64,000 nt of DNA from Paracoccaceae bacterium (GCA_024304985.1 JAMWZC010000004.1:1-64000); one strand, 5' to 3'; counted from the stretch's first letter, positions 1 through 8,444 are shown. Notes: generated from the letters alone by a model not told the origin. A program made the numbers and translations.

Positions 1-45
1 GTTCTCAGTGAAAATTTTGCCTATTGCCGGCTCACTTCTGGGTGA

Positions 46-231
46 CAATCAACAGGATGGCGACTTGGCGCAATCATCCACACCCTGCGCAAGAAATACA
101 AATGGCCGATTGAGGTCGAGTATAAGGGGGCGGAATGTGTGGCCCATTATCGGCTGGCACCCGGCACCGCGATAGAGGCCCTGAATTACCCGCCCAGCGC
201 CGCAATTTTGGCAGAGGGGGGCGACACATGA
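46..231 (+). pseudogene. C-terminal part of a small phage-type winged-helix protein
   Basis: This frame is open from just after a stop at 43-45 to a TGA at 229-231. It carries a winged-helix-like stretch with the pattern GWRLGAIIHTLRKKY, then VAHYRL, as seen in small DNA-binding proteins of prophages. No ATG, GTG or TTG lies upstream in this frame before the conserved part. The beginning is therefore either in another frame (a frameshift near position 50) or lost. The stop overlaps the ATG of the next small ORF, which fits an operon with the primase. The family assignment rests on residue pattern only. Confidence 0.4.
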
Positions 232-320
232 ACAAGCTGCAAATCCTCTATCTGCGCCGCCTCTATGGCCTGACAGAAGCACAGGCCAACGCAATTGCCA
301 CGCTGGTTTGGGGATGCTGA
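228..320 (+). CDS. Small 30-residue protein upstream of the primase
   Basis: This ORF starts with an ATG that overlaps the TGA of the winged-helix fragment and ends one base before the primase start codon. The product begins MNKLQILYLRRLYGLTEAQA and has a helical, amphipathic look. I do not recognise a family. Tight packing between two element genes is the main support. It could be a small accessory protein of the element or a translational coupling ORF. Confidence 0.4.
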   Translation: MNKLQILYLRRLYGLTEAQANAIATLVWGC

Positions 321-321
321 C

Positions 322-1434
322 ATGAGCGCCCTTCACAAATCCGATTTACCGGATGATTTTCGCAATGAACTTGCCCGCCTTGTGCGGGCGGGTTTCCCCC
401 TCTTGCCTTTGGGCGGTGGTGCCGACGGCAAGGCCCCGCTGTTGCGGTCTTGGGCTGGCCCGGTGCTGCCCCTAGCACGCATCCTGGCCCCGCTCTGCCG
501 GGCAGGCTTGCAGGTCTATGGCGTGCGGCTGGATGGCTTGGCGGTGATTGATTGCGACGAGGATAACGGGGATCTGGTCACGGCGATGGAAGCGCGCTTT
601 GGCCCGTCCCCTGTCCATGTGAAAACGCCACGCGGGCGGCACCTATATTACCGCACTAACGGCACGCCCCCAAACCTGCGCGGCGAAGGCTTGCCCGTGG
701 ATATCAAGACAGGCCCCCGCGCCTATGTCGTCGGCCCCCTGTCACAGCGCCCAGACGGGGGGCTGTACCTACCCGCCAAGGGTTTGCTGGGGAAGGACGC
801 CTTGCCGCCCCTGCGCGCCCTACAGAGGCCACACAGGGCGGTTGGAGGCGATGCAGGGGGCGAGGCTATCCCGGTCGGTCAACGCCATGCCGAACTGGTC
901 AGAGAGGCGGTGCAGATGGTCGAGCTTGTTGACAGTGTCGAGGAACTGGTTGTGTACCTGCAAGCTGTCAGGGATGACCTTTGCGCCGATGGCGCGACAA
1001 TGCCGGACAGAGAGGTGCGCGGGATAGCCGAATGGGCTTGGGAGTGTCGGTTAGATAACCGCATCTATCGGGGCCGCGACAGCGCCTTTTCTTTGCATCG
1101 GTCGGCACTTGATGCCCTGCGCGGTTGGCAGAACGGCACAGATGCACTTGGCCTTTATGTGATGCTGGTCGATCTGCATGGACATGCCCCCGGCAAACGC
1201 TTTGCGCTGGATTTCAAAGCCATGCGGGAATCTGGCCTGACCCTACTTTCCATCCCACGCCTGCGCGCCGCACGCCGCACATTGCAAACGGTCGGCCTGT
1301 TGTCGCTGGTCGGGAAACATCTGGCCGGGGCCAAACATCAGACCTTCACCTTGAACCGACTGCGCCCTGATGCTGCGAATGTGGCCCCTCTGACGGGCGC
1401 GCATAGGCCGGGAAAGAAAGGGGGGAGGGCCTAA
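322..1434 (+). CDS. Bifunctional DNA primase/polymerase (prim-pol) of an integrated element
   Basis: The product is 370 residues with an N-terminal archaeo-eukaryotic-type primase-polymerase domain of the prim-pol family (PF09250). Visible signatures are the acidic motif VIDCDED (residues 75-81), TPRGRHLYYR (102-111) and DIKTGPRAYVVGP (127-139). These fit the two-metal and nucleotide-binding parts of the fold. The C-terminal third looks like a winged-helix region. Such enzymes start plasmid, phage and satellite replication. I chose the ATG at 322 rather than an upstream in-frame start because it directly follows the preceding small ORF. The gene marks the left part of the window as a self-replicating or formerly self-replicating element. 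Confidence 0.85.
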   Translation: MSALHKSDLPDDFRNELARLVRAGFPLLPLGGGADGKAPLLRSWAGPVLPLARILAPLCRAGLQVYGVRLDGLAVIDCDEDNGDLVTAMEARFGPSPVHVKTPRGRHLYYRTNGTPPNLRGEGLPVDIKTGPRAYVVGPLSQRPDGGLYLPAKGLLGKDALPPLRALQRPHRAVGGDAGGEAIPVGQRHAELVREAVQMVELVDSVEELVVYLQAVRDDLCADGATMPDREVRGIAEWAWECRLDNRIYRGRDSAFSLHRSALDALRGWQNGTDALGLYVMLVDLHGHAPGKRFALDFKAMRESGLTLLSIPRLRAARRTLQTVGLLSLVGKHLAGAKHQTFTLNRLRPDAANVAPLTGAHRPGKKGGRA

Positions 1435-1626
1435 GATTACATATGACGCCTGAAATCGAACCTACAGACGTTGGTACGCGTGCGAAGTACACAAAGGCCT
1501 TTGCAATGCCGAACGCGCTTTTGCTTCGGTAGCGCCTGCTTAGATCCCGAGGTCGCATCACCCTTGGGTTGATTATACTTTTGTACGTTCTTATGGTGAA
1601 ATTTGAAAGCACTGAGGAGATGCGAA
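1435..1626. other. Intergenic stretch between primase and sulfotransferase
   Basis: About 190 bases without a convincing full gene. It contains a 29-codon open frame (1443-1532, + strand) about 13 bases after a GGGGAGG sequence; its product begins MTPEIEPTDVGTRAKYTKAF and looks like the start of a phage-type protein that then stops. It may be a gene cut short where the AT-rich sulfotransferase was acquired. Base composition becomes AT-rich from about 1560 onward. Confidence 0.35.
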
Positions 1627-2244
1627 TTGATTTCCCGCAAACATAAGTTCATCTTCATACACGTTCCAAAAACTGGGGGAAATTCTGTATCTCGCTCACT
1701 TCTTCCATACACTGAAAGCTATTTGGAAGAAGCGTCATCACCTGCAGGTTTTGGCAGTGGAGAGAATTTTTGGACAGTCGACCCAGAGCTAGGGCGGGAT
1801 AAACATTTCACAGCTGAAATGTACGCGGAAAGAATGGATATTCGCGATTACTTCATCTTCTCGACTGTACGAAATCCTTGGGATTGGGCGGTGTCACTTT
1901 ACTTCTTTAGAAAGCAGACTGGTGGTGATTCAGCCAATCTATGGACAACAGTAGGACCTAATGAATTTGATAAATTTGAGTTTATTAATTTCCTAGAATC
2001 TGGCGAGCCCCCTCAATCGTCTTTTCTCGGAAATGGTCAATTTCCAATTCGCCTTCTTCGCTTTGAAACGCTTACGGCAGATTTCCAGTCAATCTGCGCT
2101 CATTTAAAAATTGGAAACCTTCAGCTAGAGAAAATAAATTCGTCTCGCCGCCCCGACTATAACGATATTCTAGATACGGAACTTAAAGCTAAAATTGTCG
2201 AAATCTATGGTAGAGACTTCGAACGGTTTGGTTATAAATTCTGA
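1627..2244 (+). CDS. Sulfotransferase family protein (element cargo)
   Basis: A 205-residue PAPS-type sulfotransferase of the Sulfotransfer_2 kind. The 5'-phosphosulfate-binding loop is HVPKTGGNS (residues 12-20), and the 3'-phosphate-binding motif is STVRNPWDW (79-87). The enzyme would move a sulfuryl group from PAPS to a carbohydrate or lipid acceptor, probably surface polysaccharide. The TTG at 1627 follows a GAGGAG ribosome-binding site by about six bases; a TTG at 1603 is a longer alternative. The gene is clearly AT-richer than its neighbours and uses different codons, which suggests recent transfer. It sits between primase and phage-type genes, so it reads as cargo rather than a core function. 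Confidence 0.85.
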   Translation: MISRKHKFIFIHVPKTGGNSVSRSLLPYTESYLEEASSPAGFGSGENFWTVDPELGRDKHFTAEMYAERMDIRDYFIFSTVRNPWDWAVSLYFFRKQTGGDSANLWTTVGPNEFDKFEFINFLESGEPPQSSFLGNGQFPIRLLRFETLTADFQSICAHLKIGNLQLEKINSSRRPDYNDILDTELKAKIVEIYGRDFERFGYKF

Positions 2245-2333
2245 AGAGGTTTTGATGCGCGTTACATATTATTGTTCGCTAAGTTCTTAACTGACGAAGA
2301 ATTAAGGTTTTGAAAGTTTGAGAATGAGGATTC

Positions 2334-2948
2334 GTGAAGTTGGAAAATCTAACAGAAGCTATAGACAACTTGCCGGATGCGACCCGCGCAAAGGTCGTGA
2401 AAGCCGCACAGGACATGCAAGCAGCCGATGCCGCACCTTCCATGAAACTGTCCATGAACGGGCAAACCCTGACGATTTCCTTCAACAGTGAAAGCGTGGA
2501 AATCGCCACTCTGTTGCAGATGGTCGATATTGGCAGCACCGATGGCGACTTTCATACGGGGCTGGTGGGGCAAATCGCATCGCTAGGGGCGCAAGGTCAC
2601 GCGGTCAGTAGCGAGAATTCCAACTTTGTTCTGTCTGTTGTGCGGTCGATCAAACCGCGCGACGAACTAGAGGCGATGCTGGCAACGCAGATGGGGGCAA
2701 TCCATATCGCAACCATGATGCTGGCAAGACGCTTGAACCATGTGGAAACCATCCCGCAACAGGATGCAGCCGAGCGCGCCCTGAACAAGCTGGCCCGCAC
2801 CTTCACCACGCAGATGGATGCCTTGAAGCGTTACCGCACAGGCGGGCAACAGAAGGTCACTGTTGAACATGTCACGGTCAACGCAGGAGGTCAGGCGATT
2901 GTGGGGGCGGTCAGCACACGCAAAGGGAAAGTGGGCCGAGGCTGTTAA
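2334..2948 (+). CDS. Phage/element-type conserved hypothetical protein
   Basis: A 204-residue protein starting at GTG, weakly preceded by GAGG. The C-terminal part has a repeated-valine stretch VEHVTVNAGGQAIVG followed by a basic tail. I associate this type with prophage and genomic-island proteins of Rhizobiales and Rhodobacterales, from memory. The middle is helical (LATQMGAIHIATMMLARRLN) and probably forms a coiled or oligomeric structure. Base composition returns to GC-rich after the sulfotransferase. Function is not known, and no catalytic motif is visible. Confidence 0.7.
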   Translation: MKLENLTEAIDNLPDATRAKVVKAAQDMQAADAAPSMKLSMNGQTLTISFNSESVEIATLLQMVDIGSTDGDFHTGLVGQIASLGAQGHAVSSENSNFVLSVVRSIKPRDELEAMLATQMGAIHIATMMLARRLNHVETIPQQDAAERALNKLARTFTTQMDALKRYRTGGQQKVTVEHVTVNAGGQAIVGAVSTRKGKVGRGC

Positions 2949-2954
2949 GGTTTG

Positions 2955-3383
2955 TTAGTCACAGGTCGCGCTAAAAGCAGAGGCTTTAGCTACAACTGGG
3001 CCATGCTTGTTGGAGGTCCATCCGACGACCTTATTAACCAAATCAAAAGTGTAGATTTCCACGTATCCTGTGTTGAAGGCACCAACGGTTATCAAACCTT
3101 CTGCTTCCATCAGGGGCAGCACTTGAGCGCCATCCTGACGATATCCGAAGGACCCAATCGCGTCATCAAACTGAATGTCCCATTCATTGCCCAAGCGAAT
3201 AAGGACGATTTTGCCAGTCGAAATCTTGTCTACATCCCAATTCGGACCGTCTGGGTTCAATGGCCCTTTGAAGAAAAAACCGTGTCCAGTGGACGCCCCA
3301 CAGCGAATTATGGCCCCTTCAGAGGTTTGGGCCGAAGCCATTGCGGGCAAAGCAGTAAGCAAAACTACTGAAAGAATGCGCAT
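2955..3383 (-). CDS. Small secreted protein of unknown function
   Basis: A 142-residue product with a clear Sec signal peptide (MRILSVVLLTALPAMASAQ, cleavage expected after ASA). The rest is polar, beta-rich and has two cysteines (one in RCGASTG near the mature N-terminus, one at the penultimate residue) that may form a disulfide. It is encoded opposite to the surrounding element genes. Its stop is seven bases from the stop of the preceding gene, so the two converge. No family recognised. It may be an independently transcribed cargo gene of the element. Confidence 0.6.
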   Translation of the reverse strand: MRILSVVLLTALPAMASAQTSEGAIIRCGASTGHGFFFKGPLNPDGPNWDVDKISTGKIVLIRLGNEWDIQFDDAIGSFGYRQDGAQVLPLMEAEGLITVGAFNTGYVEIYTFDLVNKVVGWTSNKHGPVVAKASAFSATCD

Positions 3384-3442
3384 ATGTCCTACTCCAATCT
3401 ATCCGAGTTAGTATCGCTCAACGGTTGCAAAGGTGTAAAGCT

Positions 3443-3757
3443 ATGCAACACGAAAGAGACAGGGGGGAGGGGTTCCGTGTGAAACCGTGCAACAACCCCA
3501 TGCACCCCGCCCAGCGCCTTGCAAATGCGCCCCGATGCACAGCAAAGGCCAAGACCACGGGATGCCGCTGCAAAGGCCCCGCCGTGAATGGCTGGAGGGT
3601 TTGCCGGATGCATGGCGCAAGAGGTGGCGCACCTTCCGGCCCTGCCAATGGCATGTGGCGTCACGGTGAAAGGTCGGTCGAGGCCCAGCGCAGGCGGCAA
3701 GATATTCAGGCACTTGTTCAAATCGCACGAGGATACGCCACAACCCTGCCCGACTGA
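3443..3757 (+). CDS. Small basic Cys/His-containing phage-type protein
   Basis: A 104-residue arginine-rich protein. The conserved core is RCTAKAKTTGCRCKGPAVNG, then CRMHGARGGAPSGPANG, resembling the widespread family with an HGG-x-GAPxGNxNAxxHG motif found in phages, plasmids and genomic islands. Cys and His spacing suggests a small metal site, which is inference. An ATG at 3425 is a slightly longer alternative start. The family has no established function. It is the last gene of the element before the repeats and the tRNA. Confidence 0.7.
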   Translation: MQHERDRGEGFRVKPCNNPMHPAQRLANAPRCTAKAKTTGCRCKGPAVNGWRVCRMHGARGGAPSGPANGMWRHGERSVEAQRRRQDIQALVQIARGYATTLPD

Positions 3758-3763
3758 TTCCAA

Positions 3764-3896
3764 GGGGGGCGGTGCATAGTCTACCGCGACCTAGTCAGGG
3801 ACCGGATGGGGGAGGCAATCTTTCACGTCCACAAAATGGGGATTCGGGGGGGCGGTGAAAACTATAGCGCGACCCTGTCAGGGACCGGATGGGGGA
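3764..3896. repeat. Imperfect direct repeat of about 50 bp at the element edge
   Basis: Two copies (3764-3814 and 3847-3896) share the block GTCAGGGACCGGATGGGGGA exactly, plus a GGGGGGCGGTG start and a similar middle. They are offset by 83 bases. They lie between the last element gene and the tRNA 3' end. Repeats there are often integrase or excisionase arm sites or replication iterons. That role is inference; the repetition is seen directly. Confidence 0.75.
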
Positions 3897-4023
3897 AGTG
3901 GCTAGGCATAAACCGTAACAAAAAAGGTTTTCGCCTGACCCGTTCAAGCGTTTTTGGCATGTGGGGCTTTATGTGGGGCAAGAGCCTGAAGCTTGAATTT
4001 TATTCAATGATTTCAAGGATGAT

Positions 4024-4113
4024 TGGCGGATGGGGTGGGATTCGAACCCACGGTACGGTTCCCCGCACGCTAGTTTTCAAGACTAGAGCCTTAAACCACT
4101 CGGCCACCCATCC
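4024..4113 (-). tRNA. tRNA-Ser (anticodon UGA)
   Basis: The reverse strand folds as a class II tRNA of 90 nt including an encoded CCA. The acceptor stem GGATGGG pairs with CCCATCC, the discriminator is G, and the D-arm contains GGCCGAGTGGTTTAAGGC. The anticodon stem CTAGT/ACTAG encloses the loop CTTGAAA, giving anticodon UGA. A long variable arm follows, then a GGTTCGAATCC T-arm. These are the marks of serine tRNA. Its 3' end faces the integrated element at 1-4023, the usual orientation for site-specific integration. Confidence 0.97.
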
Positions 4114-4505
4114 GTATCTCGCGGCAGTTGAAGCTGCGCTGCATTTCAGCCAGCCGTCACAACCTTGACCCGACGCAAGCATCGGCTCTTTTCCCTAAAT
4201 TCCTTCAACTGGTCCTTCAAGCGCAAGTTGTCAGGAGCGGCGAAATAAACCATTCCATCGCTCTTGCAACGGAGCTCATCTAAACCGCGCGATCTGATTC
4301 TGAAAGCACCAAGCCATCGGGGTTTTTCGCCCAATCTGCCCAAGGGCTTCGGGATACACTTTTCTTGAGGCGCGGTTACCGCTAGACTGCGCGCCAAGCC
4401 GTCCGGCGGCGCGGGGTCACGCCCGCCGGTATCAGTGACAGAAGGACCGGAAAACCGGCGGGACCTGTCGAAACGGCACAGAGGCGGCAGGGCAAGGGGC
4501 AAGGC
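4114..4505. other. Intergenic region upstream of the SPOR lipoprotein gene
   Basis: About 390 bases between the divergent tRNA and the lipoprotein gene. A 118-codon open frame exists on the reverse strand, but its N-terminal half looks like shadow translation and has no convincing start context. Promoters for both flanking genes must lie here. I do not see an unambiguous -35/-10 pair. Confidence 0.5.
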
Positions 4506-5432
4506 ATGACAAGTATCAATTTGACAAGCACGGCGACGGGCATGTTTCCACGCAGGATGCGCGCGGCTTTACTGGCTGGCGTGGGGCTGATGGCTCTGGC
4601 AGCCTGCGACGAGAACGGGCAGATGGCGCTGTTTCAGGGTCAGGGCGCGGCGCAGCAGGGCGCAGATGCGAACCGTTCGGTGCGGCTGGTCGAGCGTGAT
4701 GTCGAGGCACCCGATGTGTTTCAGGTCACCGAAGCGGGTCTCTGGGACGGGCGTCCTTCGCTGGGCGGCGTCTGGGTCGCCCACCCCGATGTGACCGAGC
4801 CCGAGCGGGTGATCATCCGCAACACGACCAACGGCACTTTCGTGATCGGCGCGCTGTTCCGGCGCGAGGTCGACACTCCCGGCCCACGCGTGCAGGTTTC
4901 GTCCGATGCAGCCGCCACCCTTGGCATGTTGGCCGGTCAGCCCGTGCAGTTGAACGTCACCGCCCTGCGGCGCGAGGAAGTGCCGGACGCCGCCCCCGCC
5001 GAGGACATGGCCGATGATGCGGGAGCCGCAGCCGTGCCACCGCCCTCCGACGTGACCGAGTCCCGGCTGGACCCCATCGCCTCCGCTGCCGCCGCCATCG
5101 AAGCGGCGCCGCAACCATCGCCTGCTCCGGCCGCGGCCCCCGTGAACCCGCCCCCTGCGCCGGTTGCGTCACCGCCGGCCCCGTCCGGCACCTCGACCCT
5201 CGACAAGCCGTTCCTGCAGATCGGGATCTTCAGCGTCGAGGCCAATGCCAACCGCGCCGCCACCGCCATGCGCAACGCGGGCATGGTGCCGCAGGTCAAG
5301 CAGCAATCCAGCCAGGGCAAGACCTTCTGGCGGGTGCTGGTCGGACCCGCCGCCTCTGCGTCCGAGCGCAGCACCCTGCTGGGCAAGATCAAGCAGGAAG
5401 GCTTCACCGACGCCTATGCCGTCACCAACTGA
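4506..5432 (+). CDS. SPOR-domain lipoprotein
   Basis: A 308-residue envelope protein with a lipoprotein signal ending in the lipobox LAAC (Cys34). After that come a globular region, an Ala/Pro-rich linker (about 175-225), and a C-terminal SPOR domain (about 230-308, starting FLQIGIFSVEANANRAA and ending near the stop). SPOR domains bind denuded peptidoglycan, often at the septum. The gene lies 27 bases upstream of a D-Ala-D-Ala carboxypeptidase gene on the same strand, so the two probably act together in wall remodelling. The middle part does not show the double-psi barrel residues I would expect for RlpA, so I do not give that name. An internal ATG at 4542 is an alternative start and keeps the signal. 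Confidence 0.85.
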   Translation: MTSINLTSTATGMFPRRMRAALLAGVGLMALAACDENGQMALFQGQGAAQQGADANRSVRLVERDVEAPDVFQVTEAGLWDGRPSLGGVWVAHPDVTEPERVIIRNTTNGTFVIGALFRREVDTPGPRVQVSSDAAATLGMLAGQPVQLNVTALRREEVPDAAPAEDMADDAGAAAVPPPSDVTESRLDPIASAAAAIEAAPQPSPAPAAAPVNPPPAPVASPPAPSGTSTLDKPFLQIGIFSVEANANRAATAMRNAGMVPQVKQQSSQGKTFWRVLVGPAASASERSTLLGKIKQEGFTDAYAVTN

Positions 5433-5459
5433 GACACCTGACCGGAGGTTTCATCACCG

Positions 5460-6668
5460 ATGACGCTTTTCACCCCCCTTCGCCTGCGCCGCCTTTTCGC
5501 GGCAGCCTTGCTGCCCGTCCTGCTGTCGACCACCGCCGCACAGGCCTTCGACACGCGCGCCGGGGCGGCATGGGTGCTGGATCAGACCACGGGCACGGTG
5601 CTTTTGTCCAAGAACGCGGAAACACCTTTGCCGCCCGCGTCCATGTCCAAGCTGATGACGCTTTACATGCTGTTCGAAGCGCTTGAGCGTGGCACGGTCA
5701 CCATGGACACGACCTTCCCGGTCTCGGCCCGCGCCCGTGCCATGGGGGGCTCGACCATGTTCCTGAACGAACAGGACCGCCCCACTGTGCGCGAGTTGAT
5801 TCTGGGCATCATCGTGAATTCGGGCAATGACGCCTGTGTCGTGGTGGCCGAAGGGTTGTCGCCCACCGGGACCGAGGACGGCTTTGCCGCCCTGATGACA
5901 CAGCGCGCCCGCGAACTGGGGATGAAGGACACCACGCTGGCCAATGCCTCGGGCTGGCCGCATCCGCAGCACCGCATGTCGATGCGCGATCTGGGCCTGT
6001 TGGCGCAACACCTGATCGAGGATTTCCCCGAACTCTACCTGTATTTCAACGAACGTGAGTATGACTACAAAGGCCGCGCGCCAGCCAATCGCTTCAACCG
6101 CAACCCCTTGTTTCAGCTGGATATCGGTGCTGACGGCCTGAAGACCGGGCATACGCAGGAAGCAGGCTTCGGTCTGGTGGGATCCGCCGCGCAAGGCGAC
6201 CGTCGCGTGATCTTCGTGATCAGCGGCATGGAGACGGACCAGATCCGGGCGGAGGAGTCGGCGGCTATCGTCAACTGGGCCTTTCGCCAGTTTACCGAGC
6301 GCAAGGTCGCCAGCGCCGGAGAGGTCATCGCCGAGGCCGACGTTTGGCGGGGGGACCAGATAAAGGTGGGACTTGTGCCCGAAACCGATGTCTCGCTGTT
6401 GCTGCCTGCCCTGTCCAGCGATCAGGTCGAGGCCGAGATCGTGCATGATGGCCCGGTCCACGCCCCCGTGACCAAGGGCCAGCAACTGGGCGAGATGATC
6501 CTGACGCGCGACGGTCTTGATCCCGTGCGCGTGCCGCTGGTGGCGGATCGCGACGTGCCGCTGGGCGGGTTCACCACCCGTGTGCTGACCACGACGCAAG
6601 TGCTCATCGAACGCTTCACCCAGCCTCCGGCAGATGCCGCTGACGCCGCCACAGGGGGCAACTCTTGA
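5460..6668 (+). CDS. dacA: D-alanyl-D-alanine carboxypeptidase (PBP5/6 type)
   Basis: A 402-residue periplasmic enzyme that trims the terminal D-Ala from peptidoglycan pentapeptides. After a signal peptide (to about residue 29) come the three serine-peptidase motifs: SMSK (61-64, catalytic Ser61), SGN (121-123) and KTG (228-230). A C-terminal PBP5-like beta domain follows (about 280-375). Length and motif spacing match the S11 family. It follows the SPOR lipoprotein and its stop overlaps the start of tmk, so it is probably co-transcribed with both. Confidence 0.93.
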   Translation: MTLFTPLRLRRLFAAALLPVLLSTTAAQAFDTRAGAAWVLDQTTGTVLLSKNAETPLPPASMSKLMTLYMLFEALERGTVTMDTTFPVSARARAMGGSTMFLNEQDRPTVRELILGIIVNSGNDACVVVAEGLSPTGTEDGFAALMTQRARELGMKDTTLANASGWPHPQHRMSMRDLGLLAQHLIEDFPELYLYFNEREYDYKGRAPANRFNRNPLFQLDIGADGLKTGHTQEAGFGLVGSAAQGDRRVIFVISGMETDQIRAEESAAIVNWAFRQFTERKVASAGEVIAEADVWRGDQIKVGLVPETDVSLLLPALSSDQVEAEIVHDGPVHAPVTKGQQLGEMILTRDGLDPVRVPLVADRDVPLGGFTTRVLTTTQVLIERFTQPPADAADAATGGNS

Positions 6669-7306
6669 TCCCGCGGGGCGGGTTCATCAGCTTTGAAGGG
6701 ATTGACGGCTCGGGCAAATCCACACAGGCGCGGCTTCTGGCGGCGCGTTTGCAGGATCAGGGGCGCAGCGTCGTGCTGACCCGCGAACCCGGCGGCTCGC
6801 CCGGGGCCGAGGAGATCCGCAAGCTGGTGCTGGAAGGCCCGCCCGACCGCTGGTCGGCCGAGACCGAGATCCTTCTGTTCACCGCCGCCCGCCGGGATCA
6901 TCTGGAACGCACGATCCGCCCCGCGCTGGCATCCGGCAAGATCGTGATCTGCGACCGTTTCGCCGATTCCACCCGCATGTATCAGGGGTTGCGCGGCGAT
7001 GGCCTGCGCCGGATGGTGGACAGCCTGCATGACCTGATGATCGGGCAGGACCCTGATCTGACCCTGCTGATCGACATGGACCCGGAAACAGGCCTGTCCC
7101 GCGCGCTGGGGCGCAATGGCGGCGAAGAGCGGTTCGAGTCCTTCGGACAGGCGATGCAGGCGCAGATGCGTCAAGGTTTCCTTGACCTTGCCCGCGCCGC
7201 GCCTGACCGCATCCGCGTGGTGGACGGTGCCCGCGCGCCCGAGGATGTCGCCGCAGAGGTGGCCCGGATCGTGGACGCCCATCTGGACGGGACGCAGGCG
7301 GCATGA
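6665..7306 (+). CDS. tmk: Thymidylate kinase
   Basis: A 213-residue dTMP kinase, making dTDP for DNA synthesis. The P-loop GIDGSGKST is at residues 12-20. The DRFADSTRMYQG substrate region and the LID-like LGRNGGEERFE segment are present. The TTG start overlaps the TGA of the carboxypeptidase gene, and the gene's own stop overlaps the ATG of holB. The tmk-holB-TatD-MBL order is common in alphaproteobacteria. Confidence 0.95.
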   Translation: MIPRGGFISFEGIDGSGKSTQARLLAARLQDQGRSVVLTREPGGSPGAEEIRKLVLEGPPDRWSAETEILLFTAARRDHLERTIRPALASGKIVICDRFADSTRMYQGLRGDGLRRMVDSLHDLMIGQDPDLTLLIDMDPETGLSRALGRNGGEERFESFGQAMQAQMRQGFLDLARAAPDRIRVVDGARAPEDVAAEVARIVDAHLDGTQAA

Positions 7307-8424
7307 GCGACGATACCCTGCCCGAACCCGATGCGCTGGAGGGGGCTCCCCATCCCCGCGATACACAGGCCCTTTTCGGGCAATCCACCGCCGAAGCGGG
7401 CTTTCTGCAAGCCCATACCGCGGGCCGGATGCACCACGCGTGGCTGTTGACCGGGCCGCGCGGCGTGGGCAAAGCCACATTGGCATGGCGCATCGCGCGC
7501 TTCCTGCTGGCCACCCCCGTGGAGGACGGCCCCAGCCTGTTTGACGCGCCGCCCCCGCCCACCAGCCTCGACGTGGACCCCGAACATCCCGTCAGCCGCC
7601 GGATGCGCGCTTTGTCGGAACCGGGCCTGTTCCTGCTGCGCCGCGGGCCGACGGACAAGGGCGACAAGCTGTCCAACGACATCCGCGTCGACATGGTCCG
7701 CAAACTGGCCAATTTCCTGCAACTCAGCGCCACCGAGGGCGGCCGCCGCGTGATCATCGTCGATGCGGCGGACGAGCTGAACCCGCAGGCCGCCAACGCC
7801 TTGCTCAAGATGCTGGAAGAGCCGCCCGCACGCTGCATCTTTCTGATGATCTCGCACCAGCCTACCGGGCTTTTGCCCACCATCCGCTCGCGCTGCCGCG
7901 AACTGCGCCTTGCACCACTGGGCGCTGATGATATGGCCCGCGCACTTGATCAGGCCGGCATCGCCCTGCCCGCCGATACCGCAGCGCTGACCGAGCTTTC
8001 CGCAGGCTCGGTAGGCGAAGCGATCCGCCTCTTGTCCCAGGGCGGGCTGGAGATTTACGCCGAACTCATCGCGCTGTTTTCCCGCCTGCCCGATCTGGAC
8101 CGCCCGCGCGCCCTGCGTCTGGCCGATGCCACCGCCGCAAGGGGCACGACGGACCGTCTCGGCCTGCTGATGGGTCTGACCGACCTGATGCTGGCGCGTC
8201 TGGCGCGCGCCGGTGCGACCAGCCAACCGCCGAGGGTCGAGGCCGCCCCCGGCGAAGCCGCCCTCATGGCCCGCCTTGCCCCCGGCCCCGCCCGCGCCCG
8301 CGCCTGGGCCGATGCCGCGCAGGCCATCAGCGCGCGCAGCCAACATGGGCGGGCGGTCAACCTTGACCCCGCCTCGCTTGTTCTAGATACGGTCTTCAGG
8401 ATTCAGAAAACCGCGGGTGGCTGA
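7303..8424 (+). CDS. holB: DNA polymerase III subunit delta'
   Basis: A 373-residue clamp-loader subunit. The RecA-like AAA+ domain has a Walker A-like GPRGVGKAT (51-59), a DAADELNPQAANALLKMLEEPP segment typical of DnaX/HolB proteins, and the SRC-type sequence IRSRCRELRL. No clear zinc-ribbon cysteines are seen between Walker A and B, which is usual for alphaproteobacterial delta'. The start overlaps the stop of tmk (ATGA). Confidence 0.93.
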   Translation: MSDDTLPEPDALEGAPHPRDTQALFGQSTAEAGFLQAHTAGRMHHAWLLTGPRGVGKATLAWRIARFLLATPVEDGPSLFDAPPPPTSLDVDPEHPVSRRMRALSEPGLFLLRRGPTDKGDKLSNDIRVDMVRKLANFLQLSATEGGRRVIIVDAADELNPQAANALLKMLEEPPARCIFLMISHQPTGLLPTIRSRCRELRLAPLGADDMARALDQAGIALPADTAALTELSAGSVGEAIRLLSQGGLEIYAELIALFSRLPDLDRPRALRLADATAARGTTDRLGLLMGLTDLMLARLARAGATSQPPRVEAAPGEAALMARLAPGPARARAWADAAQAISARSQHGRAVNLDPASLVLDTVFRIQKTAGG

Positions 8425-8444
8425 TCCGGCCCGCAAGGCAGACC

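Noticed and set aside
3806-4168. A 120-codon open frame running through the tRNA gene
   Set aside because: The protein-like part is the translated complement of tRNA-Ser; a coding gene across a tRNA is not credible.
4146-4502. A 118-codon reverse-strand open frame
   Set aside because: It has no ribosome-binding site I can see, and its N-terminal half is low-complexity Arg/Pro-rich. I left it as intergenic, with some doubt about the C-terminal half.
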